Assembly (NCBI GenBank): GCA_027625915.1
Contig: JANTQA010000057.1
Span: forward strand, 8,618,001-8,682,000
Direction of reading: 5' to 3'
DNA: 64,000 nt
From: Anaeramoeba flamelloides
Taxonomy: Eukaryota; Metamonada; Anaeramoebidae
The notes under the pieces were generated by a model, which saw only the letters and a program-made list of their open reading frames with translations, did no database searches and was not told the origin of the DNA. Position 1 is the stretch's first letter. Every line of letters starts with the position of its first letter. Positions 50,743 through 61,689 of the stretch are shown in pieces. Both the position numbers and the translations under genes were made by a program.

Positions 50743-52916
50743 ACATCTCAAGATCACTTTAAACATATAAAAAAATCTTTTATTTTATTACTTCCTTTCT
50801 GAAAAAAAATTGTCAAATTGGTTTAAATAGTAAGACCGAAGTGAAAATGAAAAATTTTTCAATTATTTTTTATTAATTTTTATTAGATCAATGAAGAATC
50901 CTTAAACAGAAATTCCTGAAACTTGATGAAGACATATTATTATAATCTTAAATCCAATTTCACAACAATGATGAAAGCCAATCATCAAAAAAACCCAAAA
51001 ATGCCAATTTATTCATGTTTACATTTAAATCTCATATTTTTAAAAAAGTGAACATTCTTAAATTTTGGTTATATATTTTATTTTGATTTCTTTTTTTATT
51101 TCAATAATCAATCTAAATTTTTTAGCTTGGTTTTCGTTTTCAAATGAAAAAAATATACATTAAAAAAATATTTCAAATTTATACCATTTACTTACTATTT
51201 TCTAATTAAAGCCGATTTAAGGGAGTAGTCATTTTTGAAAATAAAATGAAATCTTGTCAAGATCTTGAAAATTTTTTTGTTTATAATTTGTATTTTGACT
51301 TATGAAATGGATGAGTTAACCTCATTTAAATAATTTATTAGTTTGATCTCTTTTTTGAAATTCAAAATTTACATCTTTCCAATATAAAACGAAAAAAAGT
51401 AACCTATTATTTTGTTTAAGAATTAAGTTAATTCTTGAAAATGGCAAAACATATTTTTCGTTTTATGTTGGAAAGTATTGATTTCAAAAGCAAATTTTTT
51501 ATTTAGTTACTTTTTCTTTGATTAATATTTCAATTCAAATCTTAGCCATTAAAACTATTCGTGGTTTAGGTGATTCAATAAATGAATATTCGGTAGAAGC
51601 TTGATTACATTTTATCAATTAAATTGAGATCTAATATGTAAAAAAAATTTTTTCTTGAATGTTTTGAAAAAGTTGTTTTCTGGTTTTCAAAAAATGAAAA
51701 AAAATTGGTAAAAAATTTTTAATTAGGAAAAATTTTTTAACAAATTGTTTGGTCTTATTCACAAAAATCCTTATTACAATTCAATTCATTTTTAGCATAA
51801 AAAAATTGATTTTGATTTTGATGATAAAATTAACTAATTCCCAAATATCTTCAAGAAAAATTTTTTTTTGAAAAATCGAATTTCATCTTAAAACAAAAAC
51901 AAAATTTTTGAGTAAAATTTTTAAATGACGACAAAACTTTGATTATTATAACTATTCTTCTTAAAAAAGTACAATTATTTTTTAATCCGTTAAATATATC
52001 AATTTTTTTTGTTAACCAAAAGTTTTATCTCAAAAAAGAACAAAAATCTTTATATTAATATTACTGGTAACAAAGAAATGTTATAGTATAATAATGATCA
52101 AAATGACAATAAACGGGGTAATAAAAACTTATTAAATTGTGAGAAATAAAATGAATTTAAGAGTTTTCTTTTTCAGAAAAAATGGAAAAAAATAATTGAT
52201 CTCACTAAACTAATTTTCTTTTATGGCTTTCTTAGTCGATCAGAATTTTTTTACACAGGGATCTACAAAATACGAAAGTAGAGAATACCACCAATAACAT
52301 ATTTTAAAATTTTGCCTTGTTGTTGTAGAAGACTAGTCCCTTAACAATTTTTTTCCATTTGACAATTTTAATTCCGAATGTTTATATTGATTTAAAGAAA
52401 AATTTTTGTATTCCTCTTATTTTCTCAATTCCTAAAGTTATATTTAGAAAGTATTAAGATATTTAAATACATTTTTATGATACAGCAAAGATTATAAAGC
52501 TATTCAAAATTGTTAATTGTATTGAAATATTATTATTTTGATTGAACTTATTTTAAGAGAAGTTAACTTGCTATTTTATCTTCTTGAAAAAAAAAATAAA
52601 TAAAATTTTTAAACTTAAAGGTGTGAATATAATATTTTGCTCAACTAAAAATCAAAGTTTTCAATTGATTAATTCATATAATTAATAATGATTTTTTAGT
52701 ATTTAATTTAATAGGATTTGTTTTTATTAAAAATTGAATTTTGTTGTGTTAAAAATTATAAAATTTGAGTTTTGTTTTAATAGAAATCCAAAAAAATTTT
52801 AAAAAAATAAAATAATATTAGTACCAGTAAATTAATTTTTATTTCTAAAATTTTTTTATAAAGATCAATAAAAACACCAAATGATTAAAACTTTTATCCT
52901 TCAAAAATATTTAAAT

Positions 52917-52925
52917 CACACACAC

Positions 52926-52973
<48 letters not shown>

Positions 52974-52980
52974 GCACACA
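52917..52980. repeat. Compound microsatellite (CA, CATA, TA)
   Basis: CA repeats pass into CATA tetramers, then TA repeats, then ACACA. It lies about 100 bp past the end of the C2 gene on its 3' side. Confidence 0.95.
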
Positions 52981-53079
52981 TGGCAGATATAGATATAAAA
53001 TCATCTAAATAATGATATTATTACTAAAATGTATTGAAATAATTTCTGTTTGACTTTTTTTAAAATTTTTTATGCTAAA

Positions 53080-56000
53080 TTAATTTTTTTTAACGTTTTT
53101 GTTATTCTTGACATTTTGATTTTGATTGAGATTATTATCCATACCCATATTCATGTTCATATTCATTCCCATATTCATATCCATACCCATATTCATGTTC
53201 ATTCCCATTCCCATTCCCATTCCCATGTTCATATTCATTCCTTGGTTTTCATTATTTGTCATATTCATGTTCATCATTCCCATGTTCATATTCATTCCTT
53301 GGTTTTCGTTAGTTGTCATATTCATGCTTATTCCCTGCCCTTGGTTGTTAAGTTGTGTTTGTTGGATTATTGTTTCAGATCCTTGTCCATTAAAATTAGT
53401 AGTTGTTGTAGTGATAATTGGTTGTTGGTTGTTTGTAGTTGACATATTCATCGTCATACCAGAACCTTGGTTATTGAATTTCGTTCCCATTCCACTGAAT
53501 GGCGATTTAGTTTTTTCAAGTGTTTGCCCTTTTCGAGATTGGCTCGAATCTTGATTTGTTAATTGAGTAATTTGTATGATATTGTTATCAATATTTTGGT
53601 TTTTACCAATCTTGGATGTTTTTATTTGTGTGGTTGTTGTTTGAATATTATTATTCTGATTTACATTTTTTATAATTGTTGTTTTAATTTGTTCTTTCTC
53701 GTTTATTGTAGTCGTGGTTGTCGTTTCCAGGTTGTTTTTTTCTTCTTCAGTCAATTCTTCAAAGTAAATGGTACAATGGACTTCACCTAGGCCACGCGAT
53801 CCAATTCTTTGTTCTTCGACGGGGAACCACGAATCATTGACCTCATCTTGATCTAAATCACTTAACTTAATTCGACACTATGTGATTAGGTTGTATAGTT
53901 TTGTTTAATTTAGTTCGTTTTGTTGTGTTTAGGCATGGGTTCATTATTGGAATATTTTTTTATTAGTTTTGAAAATTTGTGAATTATTGATATTAAAAAA
54001 TTCATTTTTACTATTTATTTTTAAAAATCCAAAAACATTTTTGAAAATGTTATCTTATTATTATTTATTTGCTTTCAATTTACAATCATTATTTTCAATG
54101 ATTTTTAACTTGTTGAAAAAATTAGAATATTTTCCATTTTGGTGTATTTTGGATGTTTTTATAATCCACCCTGGAGATCATTTTACTAACTTTTTAAATA
54201 GATATTACAATGTAATAATAAAAAAAAAATTCAAATATATTTTATCTCTTTATGTTTAAAATATGAACATAAAGAAATCAAAAAAAAGATTTATTAATTT
54301 TTAAATCTACATCCTTTCCGATGAAAAAAATAGATTAATATTTCAAAATAAATTTTAAAGAAATAAATCAATATGAATTAATTTTAAAAGCAAAACAGTT
54401 TAAGGACCATCTGAATTCTATGGTCAGTGAATATTACGTGTAAGAGTAACAACACATTGATTGACTTTTAAGGATGCTATGTCAAGAGATCTTGTTAAAC
54501 TTTTAAAATTTAGGTATTTTTTTTTGAAAATTTGTTCGTTTTAGATCTGACAACGATCAACAAAATTGATTTTGTGGAGTTATGAAATTTCTGGGGCTTA
54601 AAATTCGCAGGAAAACAATTTTGGGCAAAAATGTTACATTTACCTTGAAAAGGATCTAAAAATCAAAATTCTCTTGGTTTACTTAATTCCCAGCTCATTA
54701 TAAAATATAATAAAGTTTAAGATAAGAGTATAAATATACTTGGAAATAAAGAGGATAGTAAAATGTGCCAAGAGTTAAACAAAATTGGTTTTAATTCTGT
54801 ATCTTGTTTTGTTTGAAAATTCATTAAAGTTTTTGGGGATCAATAAATGATGTTTTTATTTTCATCAAAAATCATTAAAATTGCAATATTTTGATGGATT
54901 TCCTTTAATTCACTAACTTTTAAATCATTTCTATTGACTTGTTATATTTTTATTTCAACCCTTAGAGAGAACATATAATTAGGATAGCCATTAAAATTAT
55001 TTTAATGACTTGTTTTTGAGATTTAAATGGAATAAAATTTCAGCTTTAATAATATTTTGAAGGAAGGAAATTAATTTCCTCTTGAAATAGTTAGGTTTTC
55101 TTGAGTTTTCTGTTTATTTGTAAAATCTATCATTTTTCGTTAGGTTTTTTTGAGTTTTTGAAATAAACCTAAAATTTTAATAAATTTTCAGTTTATTTCT
55201 AAAGTAAAAAATACCTAGAACACTTCATGAATAAAATAGAAAACCTCAAAAAATCCTAGAACACTTCTCAGATAAAACAGAAAACTCAAGAAAATTGCCA
55301 TTAGTTTTTTTTTTATTTTTTAGAAATTTAAAGAAAATTTTTTAAATTAAAGTTTATTTCAAAAATTAAAAAAAAGTGCCGTTATATTTTCTTGAGTTTA
55401 CTGTTTATTTGGAAAATCTTTTGATTTTCGTTAGGTTTTTTGAGTTTTCTGTTTTATCTGTGAATTGTTCTAGGTTTTTTTTACTTTTTGAAATAAACAG
55501 AAAATTTTAATAAATTTTCGGTTTATTTCGAAAAGTAAAAAAAAACCTAACGAAAATCAATATATCTTCCAAATAAATAGAAAACCTCAAAAAAACCTAG
55601 AACACTTCACAAATAAACAGAAAACGTCAAAAAAACATAGGTACTTTATGACCCCCTATGTCACTCTACGATACTGGTTTGGTACTGCCCTAATTTCTAA
55701 AATTTTTTTTAGGAATTTTAATAAAGAATCATAAACTTCATAATCATTTACTAATGATATAATAAATAATGATTCTTTCTTTTATATTGTATTCAAAATA
55801 TTATTCTTTAATTTATTTTTTTTGTTAATTTGAATTAATTCTTTAATCCAATTTATTCTATTTTCTTTATAGAAAGACCAGTTCCATAAAAAATGATCGA
55901 TTTGTTCAATCTATTTCCAGATTAGAAATATTTTTTTTTTGTATAACCATTTGGAAAAAACAAGCTCAACACGATTATTAATTGGAATCCTTAATAGAAA

Positions 56001-58371
56001 CAGAAAATGTAAATCACAATCAAATAAAAGAAGAAATAAATTAATTACAAAGAAGAATTCATTAGATTATTGTTGTGTTATCAATCAAATCAACAAGCAC
56101 AATAAAGATCTACTGTTTTCTCGGAATACCAAGTTGTCTTGGGAGATTTTAAAAATATTCAAATTTTTTCAACAAATTTTTAATTGATAGATCAATCAAA
56201 GTAAAACCCTTATTAAAAGTTGACATTAAAAAAAAGCGGTTCATGAGTTTGATCCTACATTTTGTTTTGAATCATTTATTTTTTCTTTTATTAAATGATC
56301 TTTCTTTTCATTTTTATTAAGCTATTAAGGTTTCCAATTAAAAATTGATTTGATCTTTTTTTTCCTAGTTTTTTGTTTTTCCCAAATGCTTTTTCGGATA
56401 ATCAAAAATCATGAATTTCCTTCAAATGATCCAGACACATCAAGTATATATGCTTTTGTTGAGTAGTATGTTAGTGTGTTAATACTTTGAATAATTTTTT
56501 TAACCAACTTTTGTAGGTGTTTAAAGGAACTGTTTTTTGAAATGATTAAATTAGAGTAGGGAAAAAAATACCGGACATGAAAATAATCCCGGGCAAGATT
56601 TTTAATTGTGAATATTAGTAAAATTGATGTTTAATTTCATTTATTTACAATCAAATCCTTTTTTTAAGAATCAAACTTTTTAAATTATAACTCATCCACA
56701 TATTAGAAAGATGATTAATGAAATTGAACTTGTTCAAAACACAATTCAATCAATCAAAAAACAAGAATAAAAATTATCATTTTCCAAACTCTAGTAAACC
56801 TCTCTAAATCCGGATTATTTTTCAAAGAAAGTTGATCTACTTATGCTATCAAACAATTACTTGAGTATTCTATAGACACCCTACTTTGATGCACTTTAAG
56901 TAGGTTTTTTACTTGGCTTTCATAAAAAAATTGGTTATTTATATAAAGCATTTGATTGATAAAAAATGAAATTAAACATCAATTTTACTAATATTCACAA
57001 TTAAAAATCTTGCCCGGGATTATTTTCATGTCCGGTATTTTTTTCCCTACTCTACAAGATTTCAGCTTACTGATAAATTCAAAGAAATATCTGAAAATTT
57101 TTAATTCATTTTCCATTTTACAAATATGTTTACACAAGCTTTGATTAATTCATTATATTGGTTTAAATATGAAGAAACTTTGTAAAATTGGCTTGACTTT
57201 CAAAAGATTCTTTCTCTTGAGTTGTTTTATTTGTTGAGTTCAATTGGGATTCAAAAATGTAAATTGAACTCAAAATTTAATAAAATATATTTGAATTTAT
57301 CAGTATTATCCTTTTTTCGATTTTGAAAAATTTCTGTGTTCGAATTTCAAAGTTTACCCAAAGCATGGCAACAAAAAAGTGTCAATCAAAGAAATAGAGA
57401 TCACAAATGTCTATCTAAACCCCAATTCAAAATTTTTAGCACACAAAAATTCAATTTTTGTCTTGGGGTTTGATTTTTTGGATTCTCTATTTTAATTTAA
57501 ACAATCTAGTTTTTGGACTTGGTTTATGTTTAAAAATGAACAAAAAAATTCGTAAAAAAATCTTCGAAAATGAGTACCTTTCCTACGGTTTTACAATTTC
57601 AATCGATGTGACAATTTTTTTTCAGACCGAAACTGTTTAAATGTGACAAACGGTTTTTATTTTCATCACATGTATTTTATAAAGATCCCTTCTTGTTTTG
57701 CAAAAGTACGACCCAAACATGTCTTTATTTTGAAAAGCAATATTTTGGAAATAAAATACTTTTTTTTGGGTTTGTTCGATTGTCCACGAACAAAAAAGAA
57801 GAAAAAAAATTTGAAGTTTTTTTAAAAAGGAATAATTTCAAAAACGAGTTTTCACACAAAAAAAAAAAAAAAAAAAATAGGTTAAAAAGGGATAATTACA
57901 TATCCGAGAAGATCATCACTTGTAAGAAAATCCCAGTCCATTAGCACGATAACAAGAATATCATTTTTTGCTTTTTGTGTCAATTCAAAAATTGAATTCC
58001 ACCTATTTAGGAAAATAAATCATAAAAAAATTTAGGTTAAAAAACAAAGGAGAGTTAAAAAAAAAAAAAAAAATTTTTTTGGTTTTTGGAGAAATGTGGA
58101 TTCTTACTCTGGGTTGATTGTCTTTTTAACAATGTTTGATTTATAAATTGGTGCCTTTCCGTTGATTGAAAGATTTGCATAGGGATCTGATGTAAATTAT
58201 TAAAAGAAAGACAAATATTTAAGATCGTTTGATAAGGGGGTAGTGTTTAATAAAAAAGAATGGAAGTGGAATTGAGAATAAATTTTGTTTACCTGATGCA
58301 CCTGTAATGTCAGCTATTTTAAGATCTCTTGCAGCAATTAGTTTGACAACAACTTTTCGTGGGTATTGCAT
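53080..58371 (-). CDS. C2-domain protein with Met/Asn/Gly-rich tail
   Basis: Four exons on the minus strand: 58371-58293, 58186-58108, 58002-57900 and 53877-53080, all with GT-AG borders, giving 352 residues. The joins restore one C2 domain (residues 1 to about 125): VVVKLIAARDL, ITGASDPYANLSI, KKTINPEWNSIFEL, VLMDWDFLTSDDLLGY, KLSDLDQDEVNDSWFPV and GLGEVHCTIYF. The five expected calcium-binding Asp are present (D21, D27, D75, D77, D83), so calcium-dependent binding to phospholipid membranes is likely. After it come Thr/Asn/Gln-rich sequence and, near the C-terminus, a run of Gly-Met-Asn-Met units. The tail has no known fold and may be disordered or prone to phase separation. The first two introns are 106 and 105 bp; the third is 4022 bp and full of repeats. 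I am sure of the domain and splices; the cellular role is open. Confidence 0.9.
55086..55640. repeat. Fold-back repeat G
   Basis: Two tandem halves (about 55090-55310 and 55375-55640), each an imperfect palindrome built from TTTTCTTGAGTTTTCTGTTT, TTTTCGTTAGGTTTTTT, GAAATAAACAGAAAATTTT and ACCTAGAACACTTCA and their inverses. Transcripts could form long hairpins. Non-coding. Confidence 0.75.
56552..57054. mobile_element. Family D element, copy 1
   Basis: 503 bp. The ends are inverse copies of about 90 bp with very few mismatches, starting TAGAGTAGGGAAAAAAATAC and including CCGGACATGAAAATAATCCC. The interior is not coding. High arm identity points to a recent insertion into the intron. Confidence 0.85.
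57416..57456. mobile_element. Solo end of family E
   Basis: TAAACCCCAATTCAAAATTT followed by CACAC and ATTCAA is the E terminus. No partner end or internal hallmark is found nearby. Confidence 0.5.
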
Positions 58372-58652
58372 TTTTGAAATAATAGTTTTAGTTTATAAAC
58401 GTTAAAAAATGAATTTATATTAAAAATTTTTTTTTTTTCAAAAGACCTAATTTGTTGTCACAAACAACAATAACCTCGTTATTTTTTTTCGTAGTTTATC
58501 CATTTGATGTTGAAAAAAAATCAACAGAAATGCTATTTTTGAGAAAAAAACTCACTTATCAGTTAGAGTTTAGAACAACACTTCTAGTTTTTGGTAATTT
58601 TATTCAATAAAAATATTTCTTCTTTTTGGAAAAACGAGAAAAAATTTTAACT

Positions 58653-59134
58653 TACTGTAGTCAAAATAAGGTGTGCAAAAAAATTTAATGCGTGTTTCAA
58701 AATAAAAAGCGTGTTTTTTAGTTAAAGAAGAATTATACATTAACCAATCAAAGAAACCAATAATAAATCCTAAAAAAATAAGTATTGGTTTCTTAAAGTT
58801 CTATTATTTAAAATGAAATTCTAAAAATGAAGGATCAAATTGCAAAATATATCTCAAAAAATAGAGTTAATTTTTTAAGAAAATTTTAATCATAAAAAAA
58901 ACAAAAAAATTCAAAAAAATTGAGAATATTATGGAAAAATTTTCAACTATTTGTATTAATAATTTAAATTTTAGTGAAAATAACCAGACCTTTACTTTCA
59001 AAATTGATTTGAACTTAGGTATACTATTGGGTAGTAGATTGGAAATTGCCTTGGTATAAGAATAAAAAAAAGCACGGATAATATTTTGAAACACGGATTA
59101 TAGTCGTTGTGCACACATTATTTTGATCACTGTA
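58653..59134 (+). mobile_element. Family B element, copy 4
   Basis: 482 bp with TIRs of about 25 bp: TACTGTAGTCAAAATAAGG at the left and ATTATTTTGATCACTGTA at the right. Best-kept copy of the family, lying about 280 bp upstream of the C2 gene's start. The shared internal frame reads MEKFST and LNLGILLGSRLEIALV on the plus strand. Confidence 0.85.
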
Positions 59135-59230
59135 TCAAGTATTAAAAATAGTTTGCTTTAATATTGTAAAAAATCTCCTTCTAAAATCAGATATTTTATC
59201 TTCCAAGAAGACTTTTTGAAAATGAGACTT

Positions 59231-59330
59231 ACAGTCCTGTGCCATTTTAAGGCACATAAAAAATCAACATATAAGGTACAAAATTTTGTTCACTTTAAGG
59301 CACAAATTTTTGAGATAAGGCACTAACCTC
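59231..59330. mobile_element. Degenerate relative of family A
   Basis: TACAGTCCTGTGCCATTTT, then AAGGCACATAAAA, TAAGGTACAAAATT and AAGGCACAAATTT in series. Only one arm is visible. Confidence 0.4.
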
Positions 59331-59799
59331 ACCTACCAGATATAATTCCAACAGAATGGTTAATTTTCAAAAAGCCTTTCCAATTTTAAATAGACAGACT
59401 AAATTGTCTTTGATTTTTAGAGAGGATAGATTTTGGAACACTTTTGAAAAATTATCATTTTTTTTATTCAACAATTTGACATTTTGGGATTTCAACTTTA
59501 TCCAGACTATTTTGGTTTGCAATTAATTACAATAATTTTTTTTTTCTTAATTAATAAATACGCTTATCATTTAAATTTTAAAAAAAAAATATAAAAACAA
59601 AAACAAAAAGAAAAATATATTACAAAAAGTAAAAAAAAAACCCACAACAAACAAAATTTTAAATAATAAAGATACTTCCACACCCAGACACTATCAATAA
59701 TAATTCTATTAGGAAAGTTTCCTTCACACTTATAGCCACAATTGAATTACAAATATAACACTAACACACACACACACACATACTACATATCAAAGATCT

Positions 59800-60190
59800 A
59801 AAAAGATCCATTAACAAACGTTCATCTTTTAAGCCCATTTAAAGCCTATAACAAGCTACGGCACCGCAACACCAAATTTTCATTCGATCACGATCACAAA
59901 CACTCAAGCAAGGGTTGTGCGTAGCCTTGTAAAGGTTGGGAAAAAGGTTGCTGGAAATGAGCTGCGGCCCGCAACCTCAAGAAAATGATGCAGAATTGCC
60001 TTGCTAATACTACGCAAGAAATTACGTACCTTTTGCGTCCAACACGATCGAACTTGATCTTACGATCAAGTACCCCACGTTATTTCGGCCAAATAAAGCC
60101 GATAATCCAAGTGCCACCCGTTGACCAAAAATTGAACGATCATACTAAAGTATGATTTGTTGAACCCCAATTTAATAACAACAGTTAACG
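59800..60190 (-). ncRNA. Candidate structured non-coding RNA locus
   Basis: About 390 bp with GC near or above 40% in an otherwise very AT-rich spacer, and no open frame. Hairpins are dense: 60052-60071 (8-bp perfect stem whose minus-strand loop is GTAA, a GNRA tetraloop), 60139-60156 (8-bp stem), 60080-60105, 59946-59976 (GGTTGC with GCAACC) and a long-range 7-bp pair TGCGTAG/CTACGCA (59918, 60010). A T5 run on the minus strand at 59804-59800 could end polymerase III transcription. It does not match SRP, RNase P, MRP, U1-U6 or tRNA signatures I could test by eye, and strand is a guess. Confidence 0.35.
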
Positions 60191-60195
60191 CAATA

Positions 60196-60392
60196 CAGTC
60201 AGTTTCACTTTTAAGGCACAAACTTACAACGAAATTTAAGGCACAAAAAAAATCTCAAATTAAAGCACAAAATTCAAATTCTAGTAAAAATAAATTGTAA
60301 AACAAAAAATTCCAAATTCTGTGCCTTAATTTGAGATTTTTTTGTACCTTAAATTTCGTTGTAAGTTTGTGCCTTAAAAGTGAAACTGACTG
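60196..60392. mobile_element. Hairpin MITE family A, copy 5
   Basis: 197 bp, TA on both sides, arms nearly perfect. It abuts the right side of the RNA candidate locus. Confidence 0.9.
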
Positions 60393-60629
60393 TAACAGTG
60401 CCATTTGTTGTAATAAGGTTGGGCAGGATGAGGAAGATAATAGAGCCAATATGATGATGGCCACTCTACTAAATATCTACTCATGGGGGAGATGATACGA
60501 CTTATGTTGGGAACAATGCTTTTGCAATTTGATTCTTCAACCGTAAAACAATTATCCCTATTTTACTCTTTTTCTTCTTTTATCTAATGAATATTTAAGA
60601 ATTGAAAAAAGAGAAACTGGTATTTGAAT

Positions 60630-61126
60630 AGTAACGTAGCGAAAAAATTCGGGATATGAAAAAAATCCCTGGAAAGATTTTTAATTGTGAATATTCGGAA
60701 AATTTTTGTGTAATTTCTTTTATTTTAAACAAATCCTTTTTTTAAGAACCAAAATTTTTAAATTATAACCCACCCTCTTATTTAAATGATGATTAATGAA
60801 ATTATATTTGTTCAAAACACCATCCAATCAATTAAAAAAATAATAAAAATTATCATTTTCTAAAATTAAAATAGTACTCTTTAAAAACTCGATTATTTTT
60901 CGGAAAAAGTTTATCTGCTTCGGTTATCAAATAATTAAACGAGTATTCTAGAGACACATTACTTTAATGAACTTAAGGTAGGTTTATTACACGGTTCATA
61001 AAAAAATGTTTTTTTTGAAAAGGATTAAATTGAAAATAATTACAATTAAACAACAATTTCCCTTATATTCACAATTAAAAATTTTACCCGTGATTTTTTT
61101 GATGTTATATTTTTTCACTGCTATAC
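60630..61126. mobile_element. Family D element, copy 2
   Basis: Collinear with D1 (shared GATTTTTAATTGTGAATATT arms and AAATCCTTTTTTTAAGAA). The arms are more diverged than in D1. The 14-base string ACTGGTATTTGAAT flanks it on both sides and may be its target duplication. Confidence 0.75.
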
Positions 61127-61689
61127 TGGTATTTGAATTCTAAAGGGCAAAAATTTTCACTTCCCATTTCAATTTTCAATTTAATTTTTTTACAAATAGA
61201 GTTTTCAACAAAGTCGTTTATAATTGATCTATTTTTGAAAAGGGAAATTGAAATAAAGTTAATTTTTATCCCGTTTATGATTCAAATATCAACATCTACT
61301 GAAAAAATGAACTATAATTACAAACAATCTACATCATTTACCAAAATTAATATGATAGAAAATATTAAATTTGAACCTTTCATTTTTTAAAATAAAAAAT
61401 TCTAAAGATAATAACAGTAATTTAGTTATTTTAAAAAAAAAAACTATTTTCAAATTTGAAAAATTAATTTTATATATTATCAATGAGTATTATTTTAACT
61501 AAAATCTGAATTATTTTAAAATACATTTCAAATCATTTAATATTCATTTTTTTTTTTTGTTTTTCATTTTTTTTGATTCTAACTGTTTTTTTACTTTGAG
61601 AATTTATTAAAATAATAAATTAAAAAAAATAAATTTCTTTAAAATTTTTACAACAAAATATATTTTTTAGCACCCTTAAAAAATAAAAG

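Larger units (their letters stand above)
47932..53079. other. 5.1-kb spacer
   Basis: Holds F2, L2 and microsatellites. I see nothing else in 47932-48780, 49227-50009 or 50744-52916 beyond AT-rich sequence. GACTAGTCCCTTAACAATTT near 52330 resembles a J-family end without a partner. Confidence 0.55.
53878..57899 (-). other. 4-kb repeat-filled intron 3 of the C2 gene
   Basis: Begins GTAATT after Gly-Tyr and ends CACATAG. It contains fold-back G (55086-55640), element D1 (56552-57054) and a solo E end (57416-57456). Chance open frames at 53969-54259 and 55939-56187 show no family resemblance. The other introns in the window are 105-207 bp. Confidence 0.85.

Noticed and set aside
53126-53554. 142-codon open frame on the plus strand across the C2 gene's last exon
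   Set aside because: It is the complement of the repetitive Gly-Met-Asn coding sequence; repetition keeps several frames open.
60160-60180. Possible tRNA T-arm in the minus strand of the GC-rich island
   Set aside because: The GGTTCAA string is not followed by the paired bases a T-arm needs, and no cloverleaf fits around it.
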